From Terfezia claveryi (lineage: Eukaryota; Ascomycota; Pezizomycetes; Pezizales; Pezizaceae), in contig WHUX01000167.1 in the NCBI GenBank assembly GCA_015179025.1, positions 55,483-119,482 on the forward strand: a stretch of DNA of 64,000 bases, in the 5' to 3' direction. Positions 24,650 to 37,090 of this stretch are shown one piece after another. Position numbers and translations under genes: made by a program. The first letter of the stretch is position 1. Each line of letters opens with the position of its first letter. The notes beneath the pieces were generated by a model that had not been told where the DNA came from, did no database searches, and worked only from the letters and a program-made list of their open reading frames with translations.

Positions 24650-26705
24650 AAAGAAATGTTAGCACGAATGCCTGTGGCTATTACGCATACATTCTCGTGA
24701 CAAAAATTTTTAGCCAGATTTGCCTGAGCGTTCTGTCCGTTGAATTTCTTTCGTACAGTGGCATTACAAAAAAATCCTTCACATGTAAATCACAAAAAGA
24801 AGCAGTTTTTTTTTTTTTTTGGCTCATCTTCTCATTTTTTTTATTTTTATTGATTGTCAAAGCGTTTCAAAGTTCCTTCCCCACCTCCCGCAACGAAAGC
24901 TATTTTAAGGGGTTGCACATCAAATGCAAGTAATTAGGGGGGAATTATGAGGGGCCATCTTTTTTTGGTAGATTTTCTAGAATAAGAGGAAGGAACTATG
25001 CGAGGAAACAATAAAAATATAGCAAGCCCAAAGATCAAGAAAAGGACATTTCCATCCACCAGACCAACACATACACACTCACTTATTTATCTCAGTTTCC
25101 CATCCACAGTAAATTGTTATAGTATGGTTAAGTAGCGTCCCCAGAGACCCATCACCACCCTCTCTCTTCGTATCCTCCCTGCCACTAAAAGATAGCATTG
25201 CATCCCCAAAACTGGGGGAAAAAAAGAAAAATAGCGAAAAGGCAGAGGGGCCAAAAAAAAAACGAAACAACGCAAGCATTGCTTGGGGTTCTTTTGACGG
25301 GGGTTGCTCTTTGGCTACTTGTCAGGCGTAGACGCCGGGCAGCCAAGTGAAAACGGGGGGAAGTAATAACAAAAGACAGGACGGATATAACAAAGGTCAT
25401 GCAAGGTGAAAAAAAAAAGGGTGACAAAAGAAACAAACAAATGAACAATCTGCTGCAATTTGGATATCGTATTAATGCGGTAGAAACTGATTTCTGGAAA
25501 CTACCGCTGCTGTAAACATTCTCGGAAACACTCTTGAAGTGTCGAAGTGTGATGATGCATGTTGTCTGTCTATGTGTACGACAGAACGAGGCCATAGAGG
25601 TTTGTCGTAGACGTGCTGCTCATGAACGCTCAATCATTCTCTTGAATTTTTCCCCTTCACCTAATATAGAAAATATAACCACCTGATACTCCACGCCTCT
25701 CAGGCAAACGATCCGAAATCGTGGGCTGTACAGCTCCTGGGTCTTTCCAAACTAAAATCACTTGATTAATCCCTATGAAAACGGGCCATTGATGATAACA
25801 AAGTTGGCGAGCAGTGTCAAAGCCAGGGAAGGGGCGTATATGTAATAAAAGAGGACTCAGAACAACAGGGAATAAAGAAGGATTATATTAAACTGGCAAG
25901 GAAGAATTGAAGGGTATCAACAGGCAATGTTGTGCAATACCAAACAATGGGCGGCATTGGTATCTTAGGTTGCAGTGAAATGGACGCTGATATTTTTTTT
26001 CGGTGTGCTGCCTGTCAATTCTGTTAAGGCCAGAAAAGACCCGGGCCTTTATATAACCCCTTCCCCCTCCCCTCTCCCCCTCTCCCCCCTCCTCCTCCCC
26101 AGCCCTACACCTTTGCTGGCTATATGGAAAAAAAAAAAGTGCCTCCCCGTCAACTACTGAGAAGCCAAGCACGTGCACTCGGAGAAAACAAACATTCAAA
26201 GCATCAAGGCACTGAAGGAGTGAAGTGCACAGGTTACAATTACTAAACCAAATAAACAAAAGTTGATAATAAGCCTATACGGCAGAACGTTCGAAAATGA
26301 AAGATTGTAACAAGAACACTCTGCAGATACTCCCTTTTGCAGATACCGCGGAAAAATGTAGTTAAAGACGCAAAAAGCAATAAGGCGATCGATAAAAATC
26401 AAAAACGCTGCAGATCAGTAATATAAAAGCCGATATAATGAATAAAACATAATAGCCGATAGCAAACCATGTAAGTCTTCGAAAATTGTAGCCCTACCAG
26501 ATGCCCCACTTTCCTATGATAGTAGTACTATCCGCTCAAGTACTAACTCCTAACCTATGGTGGAGATTGCCGATAAAAGTGGGATTGTAGGTGTGAAAAG
26601 TAAGGTAGTTTCCCGCACAAAGAGTAAGAATATGTTGAGTCCAAAGAGAAACACCAAGCCAGAGGATACAGAAACAACGACGATTAAGTACCAGATGGAG
26701 AGGCC
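24650..26705. other. Gene-free interval downstream of the G1 cyclin
   Basis: It holds poly-T runs at about 24,806-24,845, and a pyrimidine-rich low-complexity tract at about 26,058-26,105. The rest is AT-rich sequence likely to include the cyclin 3' untranslated region just left of 26,706. Open frames are short and compositionally biased. I see no RNA gene. Confidence 0.4.
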
Positions 26706-27930
26706 TCAGGCGATTATCGTATAAACTTGCGATGGCTGGTGCTCCTGAGTGGGATAGCTGTCAGTCATGGGGTAATCTGCACTCGGGGTCACTGGTGGAG
26801 TTATATAGCCATGTGGTTGATTTTGTCCTTTATGGGGGGTGTTGAAACAATCTTGGGGCTTAAGCCTGTCCTCCTCGACACCTTGTCTAGTTTGATCGTA
26901 TTCGTAGTTATCTGAGGGAGGCGTGGGTGGAAAGCGTTGCCTAGCCATGGCGTTTTGGCGTGCCATAAATTCTTCCAAAGTGTTAGCAACACGCGAATGC
27001 TCCCTGGTGGAGTATTTGCGCATTAGGACGGGTGATGGACGGTAGAGGTGCTGAGATAATAGGACTAGAACAGTTGTATCGTATCGCGAAGCCCAGTCGG
27101 AGTGCCGCGGGAGAGTGCGTCCAAGGATGTGACGAGCAAGGGCGTAGGACGTTCTTGCCATGACAGATGGACGGACACTGACGAAGTCCTTATGAAAGAA
27201 CGCAATCTCTCCCAAGTACCTGGCCATAGCTTCGACTTCCGGGTCATAATTGACCTCCTGCAACACCATTTGCAAGAAAGTATCCACAGTCGGGTGACCA
27301 ATGACCCATCCGAGCGCTTGTAACACATGCCTCTCCATTTGCACAAAAAGTTTTTCATCGTATAGCCCACAGCACATAGCTTGAAGTTCCTTGATTGTCG
27401 GGACACGATCCTTCTTGTCACCATACTTAGCGGCAATGAGCATAGCTGCACAACCGACCAATTGATAGTGCTTCTTATATACTATCAACTTGGAACAATA
27501 TCTATCAAGAATGTTGATGGTGAGGAACAGCGTCTCGGGAAGAAGAGAAAACGCCATGTGAGCCTCAACAAGGAAGTCCAGAAGATATGGTCTCATAAAC
27601 CATTGAATCTCCGTCTGAATATCGATACTGGCCACGTCGGGAAGCGTCTCACCCTAAATATGCATTAGCAAAGGATCCACCGAGATAATAGCAAAGTATA
27701 CGAACTTCCATATGCTCCATATGATCCAAGATATCCTCCTGATATTCCTCGCTCACCATTCGGGACATCTCTTCGGCCATATTGTATTGGGTTTCGGCGT
27801 TCATCTGCTGCGTTCGCTGCCGTGTTTGTCGCCGAGCCTCGAATAGTCCCTCATCTTCGTCTTCTGGGGATTCAACGAAGAAACTGTCACACGGTGGGAG
27901 GCGCTTGCCAGTTCTAGTAAGTTGTGCCAT
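26706..27930 (-). CDS. G1/S-specific cyclin (Cln/Puc1 type)
   Basis: A cyclin that binds the main cyclin-dependent kinase to drive the G1 to S transition. Exons 27930-27706 and 27653-26706 on the minus strand give 390 aa; the ATG is at 27930. The 52-nt intron is phase 0, with an unusual GTTCGT donor and a TGCTAAT branch site. The join gives HMEGETLPDVASIDIQTEIQ, matching the start of the family's cyclin box. The box continues with WFMRPYLLDFLVEAH, ETLFLTINILDRYCS, GCAAMLIAAKYGDK and ALGWVIGHPTVDTFL, then a second cyclin fold. The C-terminal 100 residues are rich in Pro, Ser, Thr, Asp and Glu, with PPTPPS and ITPPVTPS. This is typical of a degradation-signal tail with CDK sites. It resembles the single G1 cyclin of filamentous ascomycetes more than B-type cyclins. 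Confidence 0.92.
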
Positions 27931-29330
27931 TGCTATAGTGAGGGTTTAGAGAGTGGACGTCGAATAATCTGAATCTTCGGTAAAGATGGTGTACGCAAAA
28001 AAAGTGCGAAAGCGTGAAATGCGAGCTGAAGAATTCAAAAAAGACGACAAGAATTATCCAAAAATTATATTAAGAGAATGACTGAAGAAGGTGAGTAAAG
28101 GTCCCTCGCAGAAACTGGTTGGAGATCTGAAGCGATTAAATCAGTCAGAAATGACCCCCAATGACCATGAAGGCCGAACGCCAAGTAAACAAGGTTACCT
28201 CTGGGTTTTAATGAGCAAGAAGATCCCTATAATCTCTTCTAAAGTTTTACTGGAATGTGAACAGCTTCTGCTTCTATCTGCTCCTACCAAGACTATTTTT
28301 TTTGGAACCAGCTTGGAATAACGATTTAACGCCTCCAAGAAAGATGGTTCTCTGTGTTTGTAGAAGAGGAAGAGATCCAATGTCGCTGTCAGGGGGCTCT
28401 GAGGTAGAATAATGTTGGTAGAGCACCAGTCGGTTGTGATGAAGATTTGCGGTCGGGCTGAAAGGAATGCAACCAAGACCGTCTAAAGGAACGTGGGTAT
28501 TATCTAGAAAGCCTGCAAAATAATAGAATATCGACAGTTAGCACAGATTCGGTATCCCCAAGACGTAATGCTGTTTACAAAGCACTGTTGCGAAGGCGAG
28601 CGACCTGCTGGCAGGGCGGTACCACTGATCGCCAACGGTAAGGTAAAGAGAGCGAAAGGCTGAGACCAACCAAGGACGGACCGGGTAATGACAATGCGAT
28701 GATATGGCTGCGGAGCGTGAAAGAGAACAAGAGAATATTATGTCGGAGTCAAGGGGGGTGATGTACGAGGAGGGCAGAAATGAGGAGGGAGCTGGGTTGT
28801 CCGATAGGTTGCAGTAGGTGGATGGAAAGGGCTAGAGCAAAAGGGCCAGAGAACCGAGGTGCAGGTACGACGACGTTGGTTGGCAATGCAGTTCCAGGAT
28901 GAACATTGAATTCTGGGGATGCGAGAGTGATAGAAGCCTCAGAATAACATGAGCAGCACGAGGAATTCAGAAACAGCGGGCTGGTAGAACTGCATGCTTG
29001 GATCCATCCGTGAGATATCTCAACAGGCACAAAAAAGGTTGCCCGTTAGGACTGCACTGGCACCGTGGCTCTCCCGCCTTGGGCAGAGCAAAGAACACTC
29101 TGCTCGGCCACTCCCACTCGTCGCTGTTTCAAGGAGCCCACTCCTGCCATCTCCAACTCTACCACATTGACCTTCTCTTGCCCTCTCACGCAGCCCGGCT
29201 TCCACCACAATCTTGGCTTCTTTTATCAAGACATCCCACCTGAGTTTGTTACATAGGAAGCCTAAGATTCGACAGAGCGAAAACAGTTGTCATGGCCGGT
29301 GGTTTCGACGGTAACTTGCCGCGGGGATAG
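27931..29330. promoter_or_regulatory. Upstream region of the G1 cyclin gene
   Basis: No gene is supported here. G1 cyclin genes often have long promoters and leaders, and this 1.4 kb is the natural candidate. Frames such as 28,195-28,476 lack any family signal. No defined binding sites were assigned. Confidence 0.35.
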
Positions 29331-32193
29331 ACATGCAGAGTGATTGGGAAACAAATGAAATATTGGGCAGAGCAGGAAATGAAAAAGGGCATACTAACAA
29401 TCAGAATAAAATGCAGACGAATAAGTCGACAGCCGCTTCGCTCAACTCTTCCACGACTCCAGCTTTGCTTCTCTATTCGGTCGAGGCTTCTCCAGCAGTC
29501 AAACGACCTATGTGAGTATACCGTCTGTGATCCGACGGTATAAATGGTGGGTGGTGGATCGGTACAGGCTTTGAGGGGAGGGAGGAGAGAAAAAGGAGAG
29601 TGAGGCTATAGGAAGGATCGACCCGGAATGCCGCTGATGCTCTAGTAGGCAGGCAGAAAACTGTGCAAAATAACAAATTGCAACAGTACCGTTCTACTCC
29701 GTCTCAAAGCTCAGGCCCGGGCGAAAAGAGAGATGAGGTGTGGAGGTGAGGGAGAGAGAGAGAGAGGAGACGAAATAATTCTGTACAGGGTTCGCAGGTA
29801 TTATGAAGGCATGGAATTGCTGCTATTTTTTGAGCTTGTTACAGCGGGCGAGAACCTGGCTGCCAGTAAGGATTCCACACCCCTTCGACGTCCTTCAAGG
29901 GTGGTTGAACTAAATTACTTTCTTCTTCTTAGCAGCAGACAGGGCCTACGCAGAACCTCGACCTTCTTTCATCACCTTCCTTGCCATTCTGCTACCAACA
30001 GCGTTGGGTCGGCGGAGGGAGGGTGCTTACTTCCTGCTGTGTACCCAACTTTTTTTTTCCTCGCCCTCAACCGCGAGGAAAATGGCAGCTCCGGTGTGGT
30101 TCATGGAAATTAAAGCGCTGCTCCATCCTTTCGGCTTGGCCGTCGCCCCGCTAGAAGATTCAACCGCCACGCCAAGCCCTGTAACCAGCGAATGAGCACA
30201 AGGTGATGCCCAGGCCTACCCCAGTCCATATTACCTATTGTAGCAATCAGGAGAAAGAAGTGTTCGAACGCAACATGATCAGCCACAGGCCTTCGTTGAA
30301 ACACTGCGAATACGCGATGTCAGGGGCTTTGGTTTCTCTTGCCCTCTGAATGCTGGTCTGCCCGCGCCAGTCCCGTTACCGATCTTTGGGGGAAACGGCC
30401 GACCCAATTACAGAGTTGAAACTCTCTACTTTCAGAGTATGAAGGAAGGCAACACAGACTAGAAAAACTTGGGAGCCCTTGCATACATAAGTAGATATTA
30501 GCACACATATACTGTTCCACATCATACTTCTAGTCATAGGGGATACTTCCAGAGTTCAAACCCTTTTTGTATATTTGGGAGCTAGTGCAGACCACGTACA
30601 TCCATCACAAATAATCCTTGCTCAAGCGTGCAATGTCGAGATATCCATATGGAGGTGAAGTTGGTAAATTCACTCTATTCACCAGATGACAGATGTCCTT
30701 TTGCGGGTCAGATCCAGAGGCTCAAATTGCAAGTCATACCAAGCCAATACATTGACTCAGCGCAGATCTTATGCGGCGGCCAATAAGACCCTCTCAATAC
30801 CCGCCGTTGAATACCAAGCTGCTACAGATATCCAGGAACTGCCAGCTGAACTAGGTTGAAACATTATCGCCCACCTTATATTTAAGGTTTCCCTCCAAAC
30901 AACACGATAATAATCGCCCCAAGCATTTACGTATTATATATCTCATTTCAATACCAGCCTTAGAGCTTTTTTTTTGGTTTTTTTCTTTAAAAAATTTCTG
31001 ACCATAGGGCGCTTGGTATATAGAGAGCGCCCCCTACATTCAGCGTCCAAAGCATCCCGATGGTGTTTATGGCACCCAACTGAAGGTGCAATTACCAAAA
31101 CAATTCTTCCGTGCAATCACATTTGTGCATTAGCGTCGAGGTTTTAGCGACATTTTTTGTAAACAAATAAACAATCGAAACAGATCAGAGATATGTGTAC
31201 CCAAACTGAGTCATTTTGGCACACTGGGAATACAAATTCAGGCCCCATGTTTACTTTTGCTATGGGTTGACTCATGATGTGAGGCAGTCAAAATTGAACA
31301 GACATCTCGCAGGTCGCCGCCATGCAGGGTCGCGGGGTCAAGTGCATAACCTCGTCAGTGATTCGTATTACTTGAAAATGTGATGATTTGATGATCACAG
31401 ACAGTACTAGGGAATACCTTCATCATTTTCTCCTACAAGAAACTCACAGTTCTCATGAGAAAACATGAAAATAGGCTATAGAGTATATATCAATTGCCCA
31501 TGACATGAAAGTGCAAACTAGAGTACGTCCCACTGCCAGTTACATTAAGTATCCTTATGAAGCAAAAATGCAGGATGGCCAATGCAAGTGAACGACATGG
31601 CTTGAGTCGATAGTGACGTCTTTACACTCCGGATTGGAGTTTGGAATGCAGTAAATTTATTGCTCATATGAAATTTTTTCCACATATAATTCAAAATATA
31701 CTTCCTAAGTTATAACTGCACGCACCTCTTTTATCTCTTGCAGATCAGACCGCTACTGTAAGCGTATGTATATACTGTACATGTCACGTGTGTCTGCGCG
31801 ATGACGAACATTCCGGTGGCATATGCCGAATATGGCTTTTGTTATCATCGCCCAGTGGGTATTGACGCATGTGGAAATGGATATTGGCTAGTTGAGGACT
31901 CGTCGTAGCAGGGAACGAGTGGAAGAAACCTATACACTTGAAGAATCATCCAGAGAATCTGCGCGCAATGATTTCTTCCTTAAGTCCTAGCAGAGACTTG
32001 ACTTTAAACGTTTAGTACTAGAAACACCGAGGTCTTGGTGAGCTTGATCCCTGTGATACCAAGAAAAGAGCTATGCGGTCGAGAAGCTTGCTGTAATAGC
32101 TACATTATTCTGCTTCGGGTTGCTGCGGCAAATCACCAGAGTTCTGGTTCTATATCTATCCCTCTCTACCTTTACTAGGTTGATAACATCTTC
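29331..32193. other. Gene-free interval, no feature recognised
   Basis: Nearly 2.9 kb without a convincing coding frame. There is a GA-rich patch at 29,730-29,770 and T-runs near 30,050 and 30,970. I found no RNA gene or transposon signature. Confidence 0.4.
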
Positions 32194-32523
32194 ATGTTTT
32201 TGCAGCTGCTGGTACTTGCATTTTTTAGTGGAGAAAAAAATATCATCAATATTGTGAATTTATTGGATTTAGGAGCTCTCGTTCCCTGGTTTACAAATTT
32301 ATATCAAGGTGTTGTTTCCCACGTGGTAAACGCCGTAGAAGAAGAGAAAAGTGAATCAAACATGAAACAGAATAAAATTAGAAAGCCCGAGGATCAAGAA
32401 GTACTTCAGGGCGAAGGGATGAGTATTGTGAAGACAGAAGAGCGTAAGTGTGTGGAGATTTCGCAAGAGTTGAGGATAGTTGCGGTGTGGAAGAAGAAGA
32501 GAATAAGTGGCTGGAGGTTTTGA
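32194..32523 (+). CDS. Doubtful small ORF with a hydrophobic N-terminus
   Basis: 109 codons from a real ATG. The first 45 residues are hydrophobic and the rest are Lys/Glu-rich. The 3' end runs into a degenerate tandem repeat (32,485-32,615). No family is recognised and there is no supporting intron or neighbour. It may be chance. Confidence 0.15.
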   Translation: MFLQLLVLAFFSGEKNIINIVNLLDLGALVPWFTNLYQGVVSHVVNAVEEEKSESNMKQNKIRKPEDQEVLQGEGMSIVKTEERKCVEISQELRIVAVWKKKRISGWRF

Positions 32524-32615
32524 ATATCGATGATGTAGAAAAGAATAAGAGAGTGGAGGTTCTGGATATCTACGGTGCGAAGGTAGAAGGGAATAAGAGT
32601 GCAGGGATTTAGGGG
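32485..32615. repeat. Degenerate tandem repeat, about 45-bp unit
   Basis: About two and a half units share GAATAAG...GGAGGTT-TGGATATC in the same order. It lies downstream of, and overlaps, the doubtful ORF at 32,194. Confidence 0.5.
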
Positions 32616-33780
32616 TGAGAGTGGGTATGCATGTTGAGGTAGAGGGAGCGAAAAGGTTGAGACCACAAGCTCGGGAAGGAGTTCGTACAGGCTATGTTTA
32701 AAGTGTTGAGGAAGTTGACTGCACAAATCTTTATCTGCATTTGCTCGCCTTGCTTCCTCTGCCAGGGGGCGATCTGACGCCACTTACTTATCTGCCTTTA
32801 ATAATTTCTTCTTCGCATCCGAGCAGTGAGTTGACTTTAAACGTCCTCGAGATTGCTTGTAGCATGCTCGGACGATTGGGAATGTTTGTCGAATTACGCT
32901 TGGAAAGGTTGAAGTATAAAGGCCGTAAGTGTTTCGCAGGACTGGAAAATTACAACCCCCAGGATGCTAAGTTCTAAAATGTCAGGCCTCCTTGGACTAC
33001 CTAACCCTTCCACAGGTTTGCGCCGTACTCCTCTCCTCTCCAGCACCACACCAAACAACAAGCAGGTAGCCACCCCGCTCTCCTACAAACAGTTTTGAGA
33101 AAGGGGAAAGCTGCAGGAGGAGATGATCTAATGATTTCAGCAAACGAGCTGCAGGGAAATTTGATTCAACAAGGGAGGGAAGGCTAAAAGCACACCCTGA
33201 CAATTGACCCAAGGTATCGGATATTAGTATAAATGATCAGGGTGAGGAACATTTACTCCACTATTTTGCAGACACGCTTTACCTATGAAGGTTTGGTAAC
33301 ACCCCACAGGATTTGGGCTTTCGTCATCAGAAAGGACGCCTCCGTGCTCAGACCATGTTCTCGGGCCGTAGCGGGGATTCCGAGGTCTTTTGTTTCATTT
33401 TGACATATCCCAGCGAGCATCGTTGGCTGACTTCCGTTCATTGGGGCTTTGTCCCGATATCCAAAACAGGCATAGGTATGAGTGCCTGAGAGCGAAGAAA
33501 CAACTGTCAAGGCATATCATTCGGGCTGGAGTCATCAACTTGAGTCACAAAAAGCGGTGTATTCACTCGACTCTTCCTAGCAGGCGTATATAGCCGGTTC
33601 CTATCCAATCTTAATACCCTCTTTGTGTTTAAGCCATGACCAACTACAGTCATCAAAAATTTGATAGCGAGGAGAACCCCCTCACACGACATTGCAAGGG
33701 CAAAGGCGCTGTTGACCCATCCATTGAGAAAAAGCAAAGTACAGATGACCGACAAAGTCATGGGCCATTGCAATCGAGTA
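32616..33780. other. Gene-free interval left of the Tc1-like remnant
   Basis: No supported gene. The motif GAGTTGACTTTAAACGTC at about 32,829 resembles GAGACTTGACTTTAAACGTT at about 31,991, so part of this stretch may be an old direct repeat. Some sequence next to 33,780 may belong to the 5' end of the Tc1-like element. Confidence 0.3.
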
Positions 33781-34596
33781 GGTAACATTCTTCAACTACA
33801 ACATGCTGACCGATCAAAATACAAGAAAGGGACGTGAGTGCAAAACAGTAGAGAGGGTGCGGATCATCGAATTCAATGCCCAAGGATTCTCCCAGTGTGC
33901 AATTGCCAAAAAAAAACCCGAAATCCCCGGCAGTACAGTTCAACGGGTGATTCAAGAATGGAATGCATAGCAAAAACTTAAGGCAGATTCATGCAGCGGT
34001 CGCCCGACAACTTTGAGTTTTCTTATACTGGCTCTCAGAGTTCCCTATGCCTCAGTAAGCGAAATAACGGCAGTATTCAGTCTGAAAAAGATTTCATCAG
34101 AAACAGCAGGTCATTTTAAGAGCTAGTGGTCGTCGAGTTAGATATGCACACAAGAAACCGTATATATCTGCAGCTAGTGGACAAAAAATGGTTCTTGGGC
34201 ACGTAGTGAACTAGTCTATTTCTCAATAGCGGAAAAGAGTTTGTACATATGAAATACATATATTGAATTATCGCACTTGGTATGTTTGTCTAAATGTTTC
34301 ATGCTAATATATGCACTAACTTTATTAGGTCAATGTCCTCGAGTCCGCCGACCTCCAAATTCTGAAAGGATCATTGCCCTTTAGGGAAACTTTGATTAAG
34401 ATTTACCCCAGCATTAAAGGATGCATGTACATCAGTTATGTTTGGAGAGCAGTTGGATATGGATATTATTCACCCTTAGTTCCAATTCGAAAGCCGAAAG
34501 AACACATGATAAACCGATTCCAAGCAAAATTGTGAGGAGTTTCTAGGACCATATCTACTACTACTATTAAGACAGATTTCATCAATTGAATCACTA

Positions 34597-35264
34597 GTGG
34601 TAGTCAAATGAGAAAATTTTTGTGATCAATTGCATAATTTTTGATCTTGGCCTACACGCTGATTGGCGCTTGGCAAAAAAACCTACTTTGCCAAGATCAA
34701 AAATTTTTGATATGCAGCCCTTTCATCAATGGACTCCAGAGTCGATTGATGGTGATGGATAAATCAAAAATTTTTATTGACGGCTTAATCATCCATACAA
34801 ACAACATCCCACCACACTACACCACACCGTACCATACCACAACTTCTATCAAGTAAGCATGTCGCAAGTTAGCACATCCTCTTCCACATCTTACAGATGG
34901 GAAAAAGAAGAAACAGAAGATCTAATAAGCTGGATGGAGGACAATCTTGAAGTTATGAAAGGCAAGCAAGCGCTTTGGTATAAGCAGGTGAAAGATGATC
35001 TTTTCGAAAGTAAAGATCAGATTACAGCGGTTCGAATAGGACAGAAAATTGCGCTCTCGAGATCGTCAAGATGTTCTTGGATTCGGGCTTTTTCAGTATA
35101 ACGAGGCATTGATAGCTGATATGTTAACCATCACGATTAATCAATAACAACTTTTTTTCAAATTACGCGGTCAAATGGGACACCTCAATATGGTTTAGTC
35201 TGTACAGGGGAGCTTGGTCAATTTTGCATATCAATAAAAAAAAAATTTCTCATTTGACTACCAC
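34597..35264. mobile_element. 668-bp terminal-inverted-repeat element with TA duplication
   Basis: The ends are inverted copies beginning GTGGTAGTCAAATGAGAAA, flanked on both sides by TA (34,595-34,596 and 35,265-35,266). TA duplication is typical of the Tc1/mariner/pogo superfamily. It lies inside the Tc1-like transposase remnant, so it inserted later. It carries one short Myb/SANT-like ORF (34,859-35,101) but no transposase, so it is non-autonomous. Confidence 0.8.
34859..35101 (+). CDS. Myb/SANT-like DNA-binding ORF, truncated
   Basis: 80 codons from an ATG inside the 668-bp inverted-repeat element. The pattern RWEKEETEDLISWMEDNLE, then ALWYKQVKDDLF and a basic end, resembles the trihelix/Myb-SANT-like domain often found next to transposases. 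The frame stops where the third helix would be expected, so the domain is probably truncated or frame-shifted. Whether it is expressed is unknown. Confidence 0.4.
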   Translation: MSQVSTSSSTSYRWEKEETEDLISWMEDNLEVMKGKQALWYKQVKDDLFESKDQITAVRIGQKIALSRSSRCSWIRAFSV

Positions 35265-35440
35265 TATTAGAAGTGATAGAAAATGGAGCTCCAAGTCATA
35301 CATCCAAGTTTTCTCACTTATACCACTTGCAACATGGGGTCCACAGACTGTCTTGGCCAGTGAGTTCATTAGATCTCAATTTCATTGAAACTATTTGGGG
35401 TCTGCTCAAAAACAATCTCCAAAGGCAATGGAGAAACGCT

Positions 35441-36900
35441 TAAACCGTCCGCATAATGAACGGCAGCTGATAGGAGCACAAACCACTTGGTGGGACCTAC
35501 CTTGGAGTCGCATATATAACTGGTTTGAATAAGATGATTGTGCGTGTATTGACTTACTCACCGCGGTGGCCGTCCACCCCGCTGGTAAAGGGACTTCAAG
35601 CATATCCAATTGAATTTCTCTTACTAACTTTGTGACGGGCCTTAATCCCGCTATCGCCAAGAATCATTCATTGGTGGCCAATGACTTTTGTCGGTCATCG
35701 TACTCTATGGCATCTTACGTAGATCTAAAGGGGCATGAGACTACCTTTAAGGCACATTCCAGGCTGGGATTCTGCTAAGCATCCTCATCATTTACAGTCG
35801 ATCAATTTGCAGAAGGTGCACATACAAGTCTCGGGGATGAAAAGGTTGGCTCTAAGTAGGGCCTTTTCTTGAAGCTCGACTGCGGTCATTTTCGTATACA
35901 GCCAACAACATTGTGTATTTGGAAGAGCGACCAGCAACAAAATCTTGAGCTCGGAGAGCATCTTACGGGACTCGTCTAATTATTGCTACTAACTGGTTAT
36001 GTTTGGCTGTCATAAGCATGCCAAAAGGTGTTGGGAAACTCACTAAAAACGTTCTGATATCAGAGAGGGGCTGAATGCTAGGACACGTGGAATTACATCG
36101 AGGCTCGTTCTCGTACTCGTAAGCCAATTCCTTCTTCCCATTATATCCGAAACGTGTGTCAAACCAATCTTTCGGCAGAAATCGAAAATTGCGACAGCAC
36201 CAACCGGCAGGTATTTGTCATCCCCTCTGTCTCATTATTGAACGTTATATGCAGTTATTGGGGCACCAGCGTAGCAACCGAGGTTTTGTCATCGGGTCGA
36301 ATTCCCCCGTGCGACTTTTGCTAGAACTACAAAATGCAGATACTTAAAGAATCGGTATAGGTCCTAGTCTACGGGTAATTTTTTTTTCAACACTAGGTCA
36401 TGAGCTGGCACTGTGATTTTACTTATAAATCGAATATATTTACAAGCAGGGTACAAAATTTGCGATATTAAGCTTTTCTTCGAAAGTTAAGTTTGCTGGA
36501 AAAGTAAGCTTTTTCTCGTGCCCAGAGCGATTTATAAGTAGTCAACGTTACCACAGTAAACATACCCCGCCCCGCACACAACAGTTATCTACAAAAAAAA
36601 AAGTTGCTGACCAGTTTTCATCCAAATACCAAATGTCACGCAATCATTCTTCCGTCAAGAGACAGTCCTTGCTTTTATATATCAACATTCCGTGATCGGA
36701 ACTGCCGCTAGCTGTCAGAATCTAGACGTATGACGTCGCCATTACAGCTTCTGTACAGAATGCCCTGATCGAGGAGAGACGGTGACCCCTCTTGCATTAA
36801 AAAAAAAGCTCTGTGCCTTGATTCAGCATGCCCCTTTTTAAAGGAACAGGACTTTCTTTATAACCCAACCCCCTCCCCCAAAGGCCCAACCTGTTGTCCC
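35441..36900. other. Gene-free interval, no feature recognised
   Basis: No supported gene. Short frames at 35,406-35,660 and 36,156-36,347 show no family resemblance. The sequence is of mixed composition with a few short A or T runs. Confidence 0.35.
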
Positions 36901-36915
36901 GAAGTCTTTCGCGGT

Positions 36916-36917
<2 letters not shown>

Positions 36918-36950
<33 letters not shown>

Positions 36951-37090
36951 AGAGAGAGAGAAGAGAAAAGAAAAGAAAAAGGAAGAAAAGGATCTTGCCA
37001 ATTCCGCTATGGTATCTTCCGAGAAGGCCTTTTTTTTTTCTTTTCTTTTTCTCTTTTTTATTCTTTTTATTTTCTCTTTTCTCCCCATAC
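36918..37090. repeat. Low-complexity A-, GA- and CT-rich tract
   Basis: A run of about 29 A, then GA repeats and AAAAG-rich sequence, then after a short gap a T/C-rich run (37,030-37,083). A second run of A follows at about 37,169-37,188. Frames translated from it (poly-Lys, poly-Phe) are compositional artefacts. Confidence 0.85.

Larger units (their letters stand above)
33800..35440 (+). pseudogene. Tc1/mariner-like transposase remnant, split by an inserted element
   Basis: A dead cut-and-paste transposase. The N-terminal helix-turn-helix is readable at about 33,845-33,960 (ERVRIIEFNAQGFSQCAIAKK then STVQRVIQEW). A GRP linker and a KKPYIS segment follow. The central VWRAVGYGYYSP motif is at about 34,440. 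The catalytic-domain end appears at about 35,275-35,430 (ENGAPSHTSKF, YHLQHGVHRLSWP, LDLNFIETIWGLLKNNLQ). The frame is broken by stops, and a 668-bp TA-flanked element (34,597-35,264) sits between the VWR and GAPSHTS blocks. Family recognition is firm from motif order. The outer ends and inverted repeats of this copy were not located. Confidence 0.8.
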
